DNA from: Amycolatopsis lurida
Lineage (GTDB): Bacteria; Actinomycetota; Actinomycetes; Mycobacteriales; Pseudonocardiaceae
Assembly: GCF_900105055.1 (NCBI RefSeq)
Contig: NZ_FNTA01000004.1
Coordinates: forward strand, 4,805,501-4,869,500
DNA: 64,000 nucleotides
Reading direction: 5' to 3'
Shown: positions 41,233 to 49,793 of the stretch, in pieces
How the letters are laid out: every line of letters begins with the position of its first letter
Position numbering within the stretch: position 1 is the stretch's first letter
The notes under the pieces: model-generated
The model's input: the letters and a program-made list of their open reading frames with translations, nothing else
Databases searched by the model: none
Told to the model about the DNA's origin: nothing
Program-made: the position numbers and the translations under genes

Positions 41233-42825
41233 GTGACGCGGACCACATCGGTGACGTTCGAACGTCATCCCAGCGGCTACCGGCATTGGAAGCTGTCCAC
41301 CGACGGCGACGTCGCATGGCTCGAACTCGATGTCGACCCGGACGGCGGTCTCGTGCCGGGATACGAGCTCAAACTCAACTCGTACGACCTCGGCGTCGAC
41401 ATCGAGTTGTACGACGCGACGCAGCGGCTGCGGTTCGAACATCCCAAGGTCCGCGTGGTCATCGTGACCAGCGCGAAGGACAACGTCTTCTGCGCCGGCG
41501 CGAACATCCGCATGCTGGCTTCGTCGTCGCACGAGTGGAAGGTGAACTTCTGCAAATTCACCAATGAGACCCGCAACGCCATGGAGGACGCCGCCGCGCA
41601 CTCCGGGCAGATCTACGTCGCGGCGGTCAACGGCACCTGCGCCGGCGGCGGCTACGAGATCGCGCTCGCCTGCGAAAAGATCCTGCTGGTCGCCGACAAC
41701 TCCTCGACCGTCGCGCTGCCGGAGGTGCCGCTCCTCGGCGTCCTGCCCGGCACCGGCGGGCTCACCAGGGTGGTCGACAAACGCGGCGTGCGGCGGGACC
41801 TCGCCGACGTCTTCGCCACCCGCCCCGATGGGGTGAAGGGGCGGACCGCCGTCGACTGGCGGCTCGTTGACGAACTCGTGCCGCGGCAGGGTTTCCGCGA
41901 AGCCGTGCTGGCCAGGGCGAAGGAGTTCGCGCGGACGAGCGAGCGGCTCGACGGCGAAGGCGTCGAGCTGAAGCCGCTCGAGCATCGTTATGTCGACATC
42001 GCCCGCGGCAAGACCGAAGCGACGATCACCGTCAAGGGCCCGGACGGCGACGACGGCTGGCTCCTGGACGTCACCCGCGAGCTCGACGACGCGATCCTGC
42101 GCCTGCGCACCAATGAACCCGAACTCGGCACCTGGGTGCTCCGCACCGAAGGCGATCCGGCGAAGGTCCTCGAACACGAACGCGCTGTGTTCGACGCGAA
42201 AAACTGTCTGAGCAACGAAATCGTCCACTACTTCAAGCGAACGCTGAAGAGGTTGGACGTCACCAGCCGAAGCCTGATCGCCCTCGTCGAGCCCGGTAGC
42301 TGTTACGCCGGGCTCCTGCTGGAGCTCGCGCTCGCCGCGGACCGGCAGTACATCTTGGACGGTCCGCCGATCGACGACGAAGACAGTGAAGAACGTGCGT
42401 CGATCACGTTGTCCGAAGCCAATTTCGGCCGCTTCCCGATGGGCAATGGCCTGACCCGCCTCGAATCCCGGTTCTTCGGGGACCGGGACCACGTCACGAG
42501 GCTCGCGGAGGTGCGAGGCAAGCCGCTGAGCCCGACGGAGGCGAACGAACTCGGCCTGGTCACCGACGCCCCGGACGACCTCGACTGGGAGGACGAGATC
42601 CGGATCGCGCTGGAAGGACGGGCTTCGCTCAGCCCGGACGCCTTGACCGGAATGGAGGCGAACCACCGGTTCGTCGGCCCCGAGACGCTGGAAAGCAAGA
42701 TCTTCGGCCGCCTGGCCGCTTGGCAGAACTGGATCTTCACTCGTCCGAACGCATCCGGCCCCGAGGGCGCGCTGCGTCGCTACGGTACCGGTCAGAAGGC
42801 CGTCTTCGACAGGAAGCGGGTTTGA
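41233..42825 (+). CDS. boxC: 2,3-epoxybenzoyl-CoA dihydrolase BoxC
   Basis: This 530-residue crotonase-superfamily protein matches BoxC, which hydrolytically opens 2,3-epoxybenzoyl-CoA to 3,4-dehydroadipyl-CoA semialdehyde and formate. Evidence: N-terminal FERHPSGYRHWKLSTDGDVA, the CoA/oxyanion segments VFCAGANIRML and AAVNGTCAGGGYEIALACEK (residues ~95-150), and a second crotonase-like half (LIALVEPGSCYAGLLLELAL; FGRFPMGNGLTRLESRFFG). The double-length architecture is specific to BoxC. GTG start. BoxB follows 7 nt later, confirming the pathway. Confidence 0.93.
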   Translation: MTRTTSVTFERHPSGYRHWKLSTDGDVAWLELDVDPDGGLVPGYELKLNSYDLGVDIELYDATQRLRFEHPKVRVVIVTSAKDNVFCAGANIRMLASSSHEWKVNFCKFTNETRNAMEDAAAHSGQIYVAAVNGTCAGGGYEIALACEKILLVADNSSTVALPEVPLLGVLPGTGGLTRVVDKRGVRRDLADVFATRPDGVKGRTAVDWRLVDELVPRQGFREAVLARAKEFARTSERLDGEGVELKPLEHRYVDIARGKTEATITVKGPDGDDGWLLDVTRELDDAILRLRTNEPELGTWVLRTEGDPAKVLEHERAVFDAKNCLSNEIVHYFKRTLKRLDVTSRSLIALVEPGSCYAGLLLELALAADRQYILDGPPIDDEDSEERASITLSEANFGRFPMGNGLTRLESRFFGDRDHVTRLAEVRGKPLSPTEANELGLVTDAPDDLDWEDEIRIALEGRASLSPDALTGMEANHRFVGPETLESKIFGRLAAWQNWIFTRPNASGPEGALRRYGTGQKAVFDRKRV

Positions 42826-42832
42826 ACAGCCC

Positions 42833-44254
42833 ATGCCGACCAAGATCGATTACGACGCCAAGATCCCCAACAACGTCGACCTCTCCGGTGATCGGCGCCT
42901 CCAACGGGCTTTGGAGGGCTGGCAGCCGAAGTTCCTTGACTGGTGGGGCGAAATGGGCCCGGCGCTGCGGACGCAAGGGGTCTATCTGCGCACCGCGGTC
43001 AGCGTCGGCCGGGACGGCTGGGCGCATTTCGACCACGTCGACGTGCCCGACTACCGGTGGGGGATCTTCCTCGCGGAGCCGGATCCGGACCGGGTCATCG
43101 GCTTCGGCGAGCACAAGGGCGAGCCCGCCTGGCAGCAGGTTCCCGGCGAATACCGCGCCGACCTGCAGCGGCTCATCGTGATCCAGGGCGACACCGAACC
43201 CGCGTCGGTCGAGCAGCAGAAACTGCTCGGCCTCACCGCGCCGAGCCTCTACGACCTGCGGAACCTGTTCCAGGTCAACGTCGAAGAAGGCCGCCATCTG
43301 TGGGCGATGGTGTATCTGCTGCACGCCTACTTCGGCCGCGAAGGCCGGGACGAAGCGGAAGGATTGCTGCTCCGGAATTCCGGAAGTCCGGACGCGCCCC
43401 GGATCCTCGGCGCCTTCAACGAGGAGACCGCGGATTGGCTTGCGTTCTACATGTTCACCTATTTCACCGATCGTGATGGCAAATATCAGCTCGGCACCCT
43501 CAAGGAAAGCGGCTTCGACCCGCTTTCCCGCACTTGTGAATTCATGCTCAAGGAAGAGGCGCACCACATGTTCGTCGGCACCACCGGGGTCGACCGGGTG
43601 GTCACCCGCAGTGCCGAGTTGATCCGCGAGCACGACACCTTCGACATCGCCGGGCACGGCGGGATCCCGCTGGACGTCATCCAGCGTTACCTCAACTTCC
43701 ACTACACCGTGTCGCTCGACCTGTTCGGCGGCGAGACGTCGACCAACGCGGCGAACTACTACACCGCCGGGCTGAAAGGCCGCTGGCAGGAGGCTCGCCG
43801 CAAGGACGACCACAAGCTCACCGACGCCGCCGGCTCGCTGTCCCGGCCGCGGGCCGACGGCACCTGGGAGACCGAGGAACTCGCGGCCATCCTGCTGCTG
43901 AACCTCGACCTGCGGGAGGAGTACCGCGCCGACTGCCAGACCGGCGTCAACCGCTGGAACAGGATCCTGGACGAGGCGGGCGTCGACTTCCGATTCGTCC
44001 TCCCGCACCCTGGATTCAATCGCGAAGTCGGCATAAACTCCGGCCACCATGTGACGCCCGACGGCACCGTTGTCGACGAGCGGACCTGGCTGGCCGGCAA
44101 ACGCAAGTGGCTGCCCACTCCCGAAGACCTGACCTTCGTCCGATCGCTGATGCACCCGGTGTACGAGCGAGGAAAGATCGCGAGCTGGGTGGCACCGCCA
44201 CGTCAGGGCATCAATGGGAAACCGTTCGACTACGAATACGTTTACCTGAGCTGA
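42833..44254 (+). CDS. boxB: Benzoyl-CoA 2,3-epoxidase subunit BoxB
   Basis: This 473-residue ferritin-like di-iron protein epoxidises benzoyl-CoA at C2-C3. N-terminal KIDYDAKIPNNVDLSGDRRL and the iron-ligand helices with NVEEGRHLWAMVYLL and LKEEAHHMFVGTTGVDR are visible. It needs electrons from the reductase BoxA; no boxA gene is present within about 20 kb on either side, so electrons must come from an unlinked or non-orthologous reductase. AGGAAGCGG in the end of boxC acts as RBS. Confidence 0.93.
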   Translation: MPTKIDYDAKIPNNVDLSGDRRLQRALEGWQPKFLDWWGEMGPALRTQGVYLRTAVSVGRDGWAHFDHVDVPDYRWGIFLAEPDPDRVIGFGEHKGEPAWQQVPGEYRADLQRLIVIQGDTEPASVEQQKLLGLTAPSLYDLRNLFQVNVEEGRHLWAMVYLLHAYFGREGRDEAEGLLLRNSGSPDAPRILGAFNEETADWLAFYMFTYFTDRDGKYQLGTLKESGFDPLSRTCEFMLKEEAHHMFVGTTGVDRVVTRSAELIREHDTFDIAGHGGIPLDVIQRYLNFHYTVSLDLFGGETSTNAANYYTAGLKGRWQEARRKDDHKLTDAAGSLSRPRADGTWETEELAAILLLNLDLREEYRADCQTGVNRWNRILDEAGVDFRFVLPHPGFNREVGINSGHHVTPDGTVVDERTWLAGKRKWLPTPEDLTFVRSLMHPVYERGKIASWVAPPRQGINGKPFDYEYVYLS

Positions 44255-44267
44255 GCCGATAGAAGGT

Positions 44268-45881
44268 GTGCCTGTGTCCGCTGCTGCCACCGGTTTCAAC
44301 GCGGCGAGCTACCTGCTCGACCGGCATCTGGCGGAAGGACGCGGGGCGAAGGACGCGGTCGTTTCCCCGAGGCGGAGCCTCACGTACGCCGGGCTGGCGG
44401 CCGAAAGCCGCAGGGTCGCGGCGGGGCTGAAGGCGATCGGCGTCCGCCCGGAGGAGCGAGTTCTGTTCTGCATGGTCGACGACGTCGAACTGCTCACCGG
44501 GATCCTCGGCGCGATGCTGGCCGGAGCGGTCGCGGTGCCGGTGTCCACCATGGTCACCGGGCTGGACCTCGGCAAGCTGCTCGCCGATTCGCGGGCCAGG
44601 GTCCTGTGTGTTTCGGGCGAGTTCGCCGCGCAGGCGACGGTCGCGCTGGGGCTGGCGCCGGAGGTCACCGACGTCGTGCTGGATCGCGCCAAGGTGGCCG
44701 AACTGCCGTCCGGGGTCCGCGCGCACGAATGGGACGATCTGTCCACTGTGGACGACGACGGGTTCGAACCGGCGCCGACCTGGGAGGATTCGCCCGCGCT
44801 CTGGCTGTACACATCGGGAACGACGGGCAAGCCGAAGGGCGCGATGCATCGGCACGCGAGCATCCGCGCGGTCTGCGAGACGTATGCGCGCGGCGTGCTG
44901 GACATCGGGCCGAACGACCGGTTCCTGTCCGTCCCAAAGCTGTTCTTCGCTTATGGCCTGGGAAATTCGGCGTTCTTCCCGCTCGCCGCCGGCGGGACGA
45001 CCCTGCTCGAACCGGCGAGGCCGACCCCGGGGCTGATCGCCGCCAGGGCCCGCGCGGAGCGGCCGACGTTGTTCTTCGCGGTCCCGACGTTCTACGCCGC
45101 GCTGCTCGCCAGTGACATTCCCGACGACACCTTTTCCTCGGTGCGCCAAGCCGTTTCAGCGGGGGAGCCCCTGCCCGCCGTACTGTACGAGCGGTTCCGC
45201 GACCGCTTCGGCGTCGAGATCCTCGACGGGATCGGCTCGACCGAGGCGTTGCACATCTTCCTGTCCAACCGGCCCCGCCAGGTCCGCCCCGGCAGTACCG
45301 GGGTCCCGGTGCCGGGCTACGAGATCACGCTGCGCGACGAACAGGGGGAGCCGGTGCCGGATGGGCAGCCCGGGGAACTGTTCGTCGCCGGGCCGTCGAT
45401 CGCGACCGGGTACTGGGCGCGGTACGAAACGACGAAGCAAGTCTTCCAGGGCGAGTGGCTGCGGACGGGCGACAGCTTCGTACGCAACGCCGACGGGAGC
45501 TACACCTGCCTCGGGCGCTTCAACGACATGCTGAAACCGGGCGGGATCTGGGTGTCGCCCGCCGAGGTCGAGGACAGGCTGCTGCAGCATCCGGCGGTCG
45601 CCGAGGTCGCGGTGGTGGCCGCCTTCGACGCCGACGGTATCGAGAAACCGGTCGCGTGCGTGGTCGGCGTACCGGGCGGCAGGCTCGACGCGGACGAGCT
45701 GATCGAGTTCTGCCGGGCGGGCCTGGCGTCGTTCAAGCGGCCGCGGGGCATCGTCGAGCTGGGCGAACTGCCGAAGACGGCGACCGGGAAGATCCGGCGC
45801 AACGTCATCCGGGAACTGGTGCGGGACATGTACGAGGTCCGGACGTATCAGCCGGACCCCACGTCGCCCCTGCCCGGCTGA
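44268..45881 (+). CDS. Benzoate-CoA ligase
   Basis: This 537-residue ANL-superfamily ligase activates benzoate with ATP and CoA. AMP motif A3 is LYTSGTTGKPKGAMHRH (residues ~181-197), A5 GIGSTEALHIFLSN, A7 RTGDSF, and the catalytic lysine lies in LPKTATGKIRRN near the C-terminus. The HIFLSN segment and linkage to boxC-boxB indicate benzoate-CoA ligase (BclA/BadA class) over generic fatty-acid ligases. GTG start 14 nt after boxB. It completes benzoate to ring-opened CoA thioester within three genes. Confidence 0.9.
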   Translation: MPVSAAATGFNAASYLLDRHLAEGRGAKDAVVSPRRSLTYAGLAAESRRVAAGLKAIGVRPEERVLFCMVDDVELLTGILGAMLAGAVAVPVSTMVTGLDLGKLLADSRARVLCVSGEFAAQATVALGLAPEVTDVVLDRAKVAELPSGVRAHEWDDLSTVDDDGFEPAPTWEDSPALWLYTSGTTGKPKGAMHRHASIRAVCETYARGVLDIGPNDRFLSVPKLFFAYGLGNSAFFPLAAGGTTLLEPARPTPGLIAARARAERPTLFFAVPTFYAALLASDIPDDTFSSVRQAVSAGEPLPAVLYERFRDRFGVEILDGIGSTEALHIFLSNRPRQVRPGSTGVPVPGYEITLRDEQGEPVPDGQPGELFVAGPSIATGYWARYETTKQVFQGEWLRTGDSFVRNADGSYTCLGRFNDMLKPGGIWVSPAEVEDRLLQHPAVAEVAVVAAFDADGIEKPVACVVGVPGGRLDADELIEFCRAGLASFKRPRGIVELGELPKTATGKIRRNVIRELVRDMYEVRTYQPDPTSPLPG

Positions 45882-45893
45882 TCCGCCTTCAAT

Positions 45894-46078
45894 CACGCGA
45901 GTTACGCCTTCAATCACGCGAGACCCGCCTCTGAGCACGCGAGTTCGCTCTTCGGTCACGCGAGTTCGCCGACTCCGCCCGTCAAGCTCAGGTGAGCAGA
46001 GGCGGATCTCGCGTGCTCAGACCCGTAACTCGCGTGCTCAGACCCGTAACTCACGTGATCGAAGACGTAACTCGCGTG
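45894..46078. repeat. 4+4 inverted array of 21-bp units (core CACGCGAG)
   Basis: Between the convergent ligase and MarR genes, the core CACGCGAG occurs at 45894, 45915, 45936 and 45957, exactly 21 bp apart. After a 43-bp spacer its reverse complement CTCGCGTG (once CTCACGTG) occurs at 46008, 46029, 46050 and 46071, again exactly 21 bp apart. Between cores the DNA is only partly conserved (TTACGCCTTCAA-like in the left half; GACCCGTAA on the right). The layout is symmetric about 45986. It can fold into a long imperfect hairpin and may terminate both convergent transcripts. Confidence 0.92.
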
Positions 46079-46090
46079 ACCGAGGGTGGA

Positions 46091-46552
46091 TCAAGCTCCG
46101 TTGACGGTGCGCAAGGTCCGCATGGCCTCGGCCAAGTCGTGCGCGCCGTCACCGAGCGGGGTCAGGACGATGCGCCGCAGGATCTCGGCACACGCTTCCC
46201 TCGCCTTCTCGGCGACGTCGAGACCGTGGTCGGTGAGCGCCGCGAACGTGACGCGGCGATCGTCCGGGCTCGGCACGCGGCAGATCAGGTCCGCGGCGAC
46301 CAGCCGGTCCGCGACCTTGGTGAACCCGCCGCTCGACAGCGCCGCCTCGACGGCCAGCCGCGTCATCGGCATCCGGTGCTCGGGCGAGCGCACGAGCCGC
46401 AGCAGGATGTCGAACGACGCCGGCGCAAGGCCGAACCGTTCGGCGATCTCGCCCATCAGCTTGTTCTGCGTCGCCAGGTAGCCCTCGATCACCAGGCCCC
46501 ACCACGTGACCACTTCGTCGTCGTTCGGTTCCTCCGGTTTCGCCACTGTCAC
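46091..46552 (-). CDS. MarR-family regulator
   Basis: This 153-residue MarR winged-helix protein shows the core MTRLAVEAALSSGGFTKVAD with DRLVAADLICRVPSPDDRRV (wing). The gene is divergent from a ring-cleaving dioxygenase/carboxylesterase pair, the same arrangement of functions as the MhqR regulon of Bacillus, where the MarR protein represses quinone-detoxifying dioxygenases and esterases. No cysteine of the thiol-sensing type is obviously placed near the N-terminus. A dyad lies in the intergenic region (46591-46604). Confidence 0.87.
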   Translation of the reverse strand: MTVAKPEEPNDDEVVTWWGLVIEGYLATQNKLMGEIAERFGLAPASFDILLRLVRSPEHRMPMTRLAVEAALSSGGFTKVADRLVAADLICRVPSPDDRRVTFAALTDHGLDVAEKAREACAEILRRIVLTPLGDGAHDLAEAMRTLRTVNGA

Positions 46553-46590
46553 GCGAGCGAGGGTACACCAAGAACTCTTCCTGGAATATA

Positions 46591-46604
46591 TCTTGCGCGC
46601 GAGA
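46591..46604. promoter_or_regulatory. Candidate MarR operator between divergent genes
   Basis: TCTT-GCGCGC-GAGA is a 14-bp dyad with one mismatch in the 99-bp space between the MarR gene and the dioxygenase gene. It is AT-flanked (GGAATATA upstream) and well placed to repress both directions. MhqR sites are described as having TCTCGA-type arms, so the resemblance is loose. Confidence 0.4.
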
Positions 46605-46651
46605 GGTTATCGGGCTAGCTTGAGTTCACCGGCTCCCAGAGGAGGGGCACC

Positions 46652-47611
46652 ATGTCGATCAAGACTTCGGGCCTGCATCACGTCACCGCCATCGGTGGCG
46701 ACCCCCAGCGCAACGCGGACTTCTACACCCGGGCACTCGGCCTGCGGCTGGTGAAGACCACCGTGAACTTCGACGACCCCGGCACGTATCACCTCTACTA
46801 CGGCGACGAGTCCGGCAAGCCCGGCTCCCTGATGACGTTCTTCCCGTGGCGTGACGCGCCGAAGGGCCGTCACGGCACCGGCCAGGCGACCACGACGTCG
46901 TTCTCCGTGCCGGAGTCCTCCCTCGGCTGGTGGAAGCGGCACCTCGCCGAGAACCGCGTCGAGAGCAGCCAGGGCCGCAACGCCGACGGCGAGGAGACGC
47001 TCACCTTCCTCGACCCGGACGGCCTCGAACTCGCCCTCGTCGCGCATCCGCAGGGCGACCCGCGTGACCCGTGGGACACGAAATTGGTCCCCGCCGAGCA
47101 CGCCATCCGCGGGTTGCACTCCGTCACGCTGTCGGTGTCCCAAGAGGACGCGACCGCCGGGATGCTGACCGACGGACTCGGCCTGACCTTTGTACACCAG
47201 GACGGCAACCGCCTGCGGTTCTCCGCCGGTGCAGGCGGCCCCGGCGCGCTCGTCGACGTCCTCGTCACGCCCGACGCCCCGCGCGGGCTGGTGGCGGCGG
47301 GCACCGTGCACCACGTCGCCTGGCGCGCGCCGGACGAGGACACCCAGGCCGCCTGGCGCGACGAGCTGATCGACGACGGCGTGAACGTGACATCCATTTT
47401 GGACCGTCAGTACTTCCGTTCGATCTACTTCCGTGAGCCGGGCGGCACCCTGCTCGAGGTCGCGACCGACGAACCCGGCTTCGCGATCGACGAGCCGCTG
47501 CTGGAACTCGGCCGCGCGCTGAAACTGCCGCCGTGGCTGGAGCCCAAGCGCGAGGACATCGAAGCCATGCTGCCGAAGTTGGATCTGCCGAGCGAGAACA
47601 ACCCGCGATGA
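46652..47611 (+). CDS. VOC-family ring-cleaving dioxygenase (MhqO/MhqA-like)
   Basis: This 319-residue glyoxalase/vicinal-oxygen-chelate enzyme has two VOC modules (roughly residues 5-135 and 150-285). The metal-site region LHHVTAIGGDPQRNADFYTR at the N-terminus and GTVHHVAWRAPDEDTQ with IYFREPGGTLLEVATDEPGF in the second module are typical of MhqO-type hydroquinone dioxygenases. GAGGAGGGG lies before the ATG. The stop overlaps the ATG of the esterase (ATGA), giving a two-gene unit under the divergent MarR regulator. Confidence 0.86.
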   Translation: MSIKTSGLHHVTAIGGDPQRNADFYTRALGLRLVKTTVNFDDPGTYHLYYGDESGKPGSLMTFFPWRDAPKGRHGTGQATTTSFSVPESSLGWWKRHLAENRVESSQGRNADGEETLTFLDPDGLELALVAHPQGDPRDPWDTKLVPAEHAIRGLHSVTLSVSQEDATAGMLTDGLGLTFVHQDGNRLRFSAGAGGPGALVDVLVTPDAPRGLVAAGTVHHVAWRAPDEDTQAAWRDELIDDGVNVTSILDRQYFRSIYFREPGGTLLEVATDEPGFAIDEPLLELGRALKLPPWLEPKREDIEAMLPKLDLPSENNPR

Positions 47612-48240
47612 GCACCTTGGAGCACAAGTACGTCGAAGGGGCGGCCGACGAGCCGGTGCTGCTGCTCCTGCACGGCACCGGCGGCGGCCCGGACGATCTC
47701 GTGCCGCTCGCCCGGCAGCTGAGCCCGGCCTCAGCGCTGCTCGCGCCCGCCGGGCCGGTGTCGGAACACGGTGCGGCACGGTGGTTCCGCCGGCTGGCGG
47801 AAGGCGTTTTCGACCACGAGGACGTCGTCTTCCGCGCGAACCAGCTGGCCGATTTCGTGCTCGCCTCGCGGGAGGAGTACGGCCTCGGTGACCGGCGGCT
47901 GGTCGCCATCGGGTTCTCCAACGGCGCCAACATCGCCGCCGCGGTGTCCCTGCTGCGCCCGGACGCCGTCAAGGAGGCGGCGCTGTTCGCGGCGATGTCG
48001 CCGTTGCCTTCCCCGCCGCGGAACGACCTCTCCGGAACGAGGGTCTTCCTGTCGAACGGCGAGCACGATCCGATGGCGCCGCCGGCTTCGGCGGACACGC
48101 TCGTTCGTGACCTGCGCGAGCGCGGTGCGGACGTCGTCGCCCACCGGCATCCCGGCGGGCACCAGGTCACCGGCAACGGTTTGGTAGCGGCCGCGGGGTG
48201 GCTCAACCCATGGCGGGGAGAGCAAAGCACGCGAACGTAG
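47608..48240 (+). CDS. Carboxylesterase (MhqD/phospholipase-carboxylesterase family)
   Basis: This 210-residue alpha/beta hydrolase carries nucleophile Ser104 (GFSNGAN), Asp154 (SNGEHDPMAP) and His185 (HPGGHQVTG). The LLLLHGTGGGPDDL opening is typical of MhqD-like esterases, which accompany MhqO-type dioxygenases in quinone stress regulons. The start ATG is inside the overlap with the dioxygenase stop, so expression is coupled. The natural substrate is not known. Confidence 0.87.
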   Translation: MSTLEHKYVEGAADEPVLLLLHGTGGGPDDLVPLARQLSPASALLAPAGPVSEHGAARWFRRLAEGVFDHEDVVFRANQLADFVLASREEYGLGDRRLVAIGFSNGANIAAAVSLLRPDAVKEAALFAAMSPLPSPPRNDLSGTRVFLSNGEHDPMAPPASADTLVRDLRERGADVVAHRHPGGHQVTGNGLVAAAGWLNPWRGEQSTRT

Positions 48241-48249
48241 CATCGGCCG

Positions 48250-49398
48250 ATGACTAACGGGGACCTCGTCCGCGCCCAGGCCCTGCTCGACAGGGTCCTC
48301 CTCGCGGACGGGCACAACGATCTGCCATGGGAGCTGCGGGTCACGACCGGGCCGGACCCGGTCGAGGCCGTGGCCGGCACGGATCTCACGGTCCGTCAGC
48401 CGCATCTGCACACCGATTTCCCGAAGCTGGCCGAAGGCAGGCTCGGGATGCAGTTCTGGTCCGTCTACGTGCCATGCCAGTTCGAGGGCCACAGCGCGGT
48501 GACGGCGGTGCTCGAGCAGATCGAGATCGTGCACCAGATGGCCGAGCGCTACCCCGATCGCCTGACCCTCGTGGACACGGCCGACGAGGCGGAAAGCGCT
48601 TTCCAAGACGGCAAGATCGCTTCGCTGCTCGGCGCCGAGGGTGGCCACAGCATCGCCGAATCCCTTGGCGTGCTCAGGATTCTGCGCCGCCTCGGGGTTC
48701 GCTACATGACGCTCACGCACAACTACAACACCACCTGGGCCGACTCCGGCACCGACGAACCCGCGCACGGCGGGCTCACCGAGTTCGGCCGCGACGTCGT
48801 CCGCGAGATGAACAAGATCGGCATGCTGGTCGACCTCTCGCACGTCGCGCCGAGCACGATGCGCGCCGCGCTGGAGGTCAGTTCCGCGCCGGTGATCTTC
48901 AGCCACTCCTCCTGCACCGCGGTCAACGACCATCCCCGCAACATCCCCGACGACGTCCTGGAAACCCTGGCCGCCAAGGATGGCGTCGCGATGGTGACGT
49001 TCGTGCCGGGCTTCATCTCGCCGAAGGTCGCCGAGTGGGACGACCAGTTGCGGCAGGACATGGAAGCCGCGGGCAAGGACTACCGGAACATCGACCAGCG
49101 CACGAAGTTCACCGCCGAACGAGGCGGCCCCGAGAAGCCGAAGGCGGGCATCGACGACGTCGTCGCGCACATCGAGCACGCGCGCGAGGTTGCCGGGGTC
49201 GACCACATCGGACTCGGCGGCGACTACGACGGAGTCGCGACCCTGCCCGAAGGCCTCGAAGACGTCTCCAAGTACCCGGTGCTCTTCGCGGCCCTTCTGG
49301 AACGCGGCTGGAGCGAAGAGGACTGCGCGAAGCTGGCCGGGAAGAACACCTTGCGCGTGCTGCGCGCGGCCGACGAGGTCACCCGTTCGGACGCTTGA
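48250..49398 (+). CDS. Membrane dipeptidase-like (peptidase M19)
   Basis: This 382-residue amidohydrolase-fold dipeptidase has the HxD metal pair His22-Asp24 (ADGHNDLPW), bridging Glu in GAEGGHSIAE, and His ligands in LTHNYNTTWADSG and FSHSSCTAVNDHPRN. The C-terminal IGLGGDYDG provides the last acidic residue. M19 enzymes cleave dipeptides, often with D-residues; bacterial forms may process cell wall or beta-lactam-like substrates. No signal peptide, so it is cytoplasmic here. It starts 9 nt after the esterase stop and could be cotranscribed. Confidence 0.87.
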   Translation: MTNGDLVRAQALLDRVLLADGHNDLPWELRVTTGPDPVEAVAGTDLTVRQPHLHTDFPKLAEGRLGMQFWSVYVPCQFEGHSAVTAVLEQIEIVHQMAERYPDRLTLVDTADEAESAFQDGKIASLLGAEGGHSIAESLGVLRILRRLGVRYMTLTHNYNTTWADSGTDEPAHGGLTEFGRDVVREMNKIGMLVDLSHVAPSTMRAALEVSSAPVIFSHSSCTAVNDHPRNIPDDVLETLAAKDGVAMVTFVPGFISPKVAEWDDQLRQDMEAAGKDYRNIDQRTKFTAERGGPEKPKAGIDDVVAHIEHAREVAGVDHIGLGGDYDGVATLPEGLEDVSKYPVLFAALLERGWSEEDCAKLAGKNTLRVLRAADEVTRSDA

Positions 49399-49436
49399 GA
49401 GCGCGATCAAGCCCGCTTCGGCGGACACTGTCCAGC

Positions 49437-49793
49437 ATGACGCAGCCGGAGGAGGGCGCCGCCCAGGTTCCCGTCACGCCGTCCGACACCGCGGGCGGCG
49501 CACGCCACAGCGGTAAATTCGAAGCCGCCCCGAAGCTCAAACGGACGCGGGTGAGCGGCACCTGGATCGCCGTCATCGTGGCGCTGATCGTGCTGGTGTT
49601 CCTGCTCGTGTTCATCCTGCAGAACCAGGACACGGCCACCGTGCACTTCCTGGGCATGTCCGGGAGCATGCCGCTGGCGGTCGCGATGCTGTTCTCCGTG
49701 ATCGCCGGTGGTGTCCTGGTCGCGCTCGTCGGTGGCGCGCGGATCCTGCAGTTGCGCAAGCAGGCCAAGAAGTCGCGGCATCAGCTGCGCTGA
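49437..49793 (+). CDS. LapA-domain membrane protein (DUF1049)
   Basis: This 118-residue protein has a disordered N-terminus (residues 1-38), two transmembrane helices (~43-62 and ~78-101) separated by QNQDTATVHFLGMSG, and a basic tail. The first-helix plus NxxxVxxxFL arrangement is the LapA/DUF1049 signature. In proteobacteria LapA helps lipopolysaccharide assembly; in actinomycetes the role is unknown. The 3' end overlaps the convergent AraC gene by 13 nt. Confidence 0.8.
   Translation: MTQPEEGAAQVPVTPSDTAGGARHSGKFEAAPKLKRTRVSGTWIAVIVALIVLVFLLVFILQNQDTATVHFLGMSGSMPLAVAMLFSVIAGGVLVALVGGARILQLRKQAKKSRHQLR

Noticed and set aside
45894..46078. CRISPR array
   Set aside because: Units of 21 bp with 8-bp cores and no separate spacers, mirrored halves, and no cas genes.
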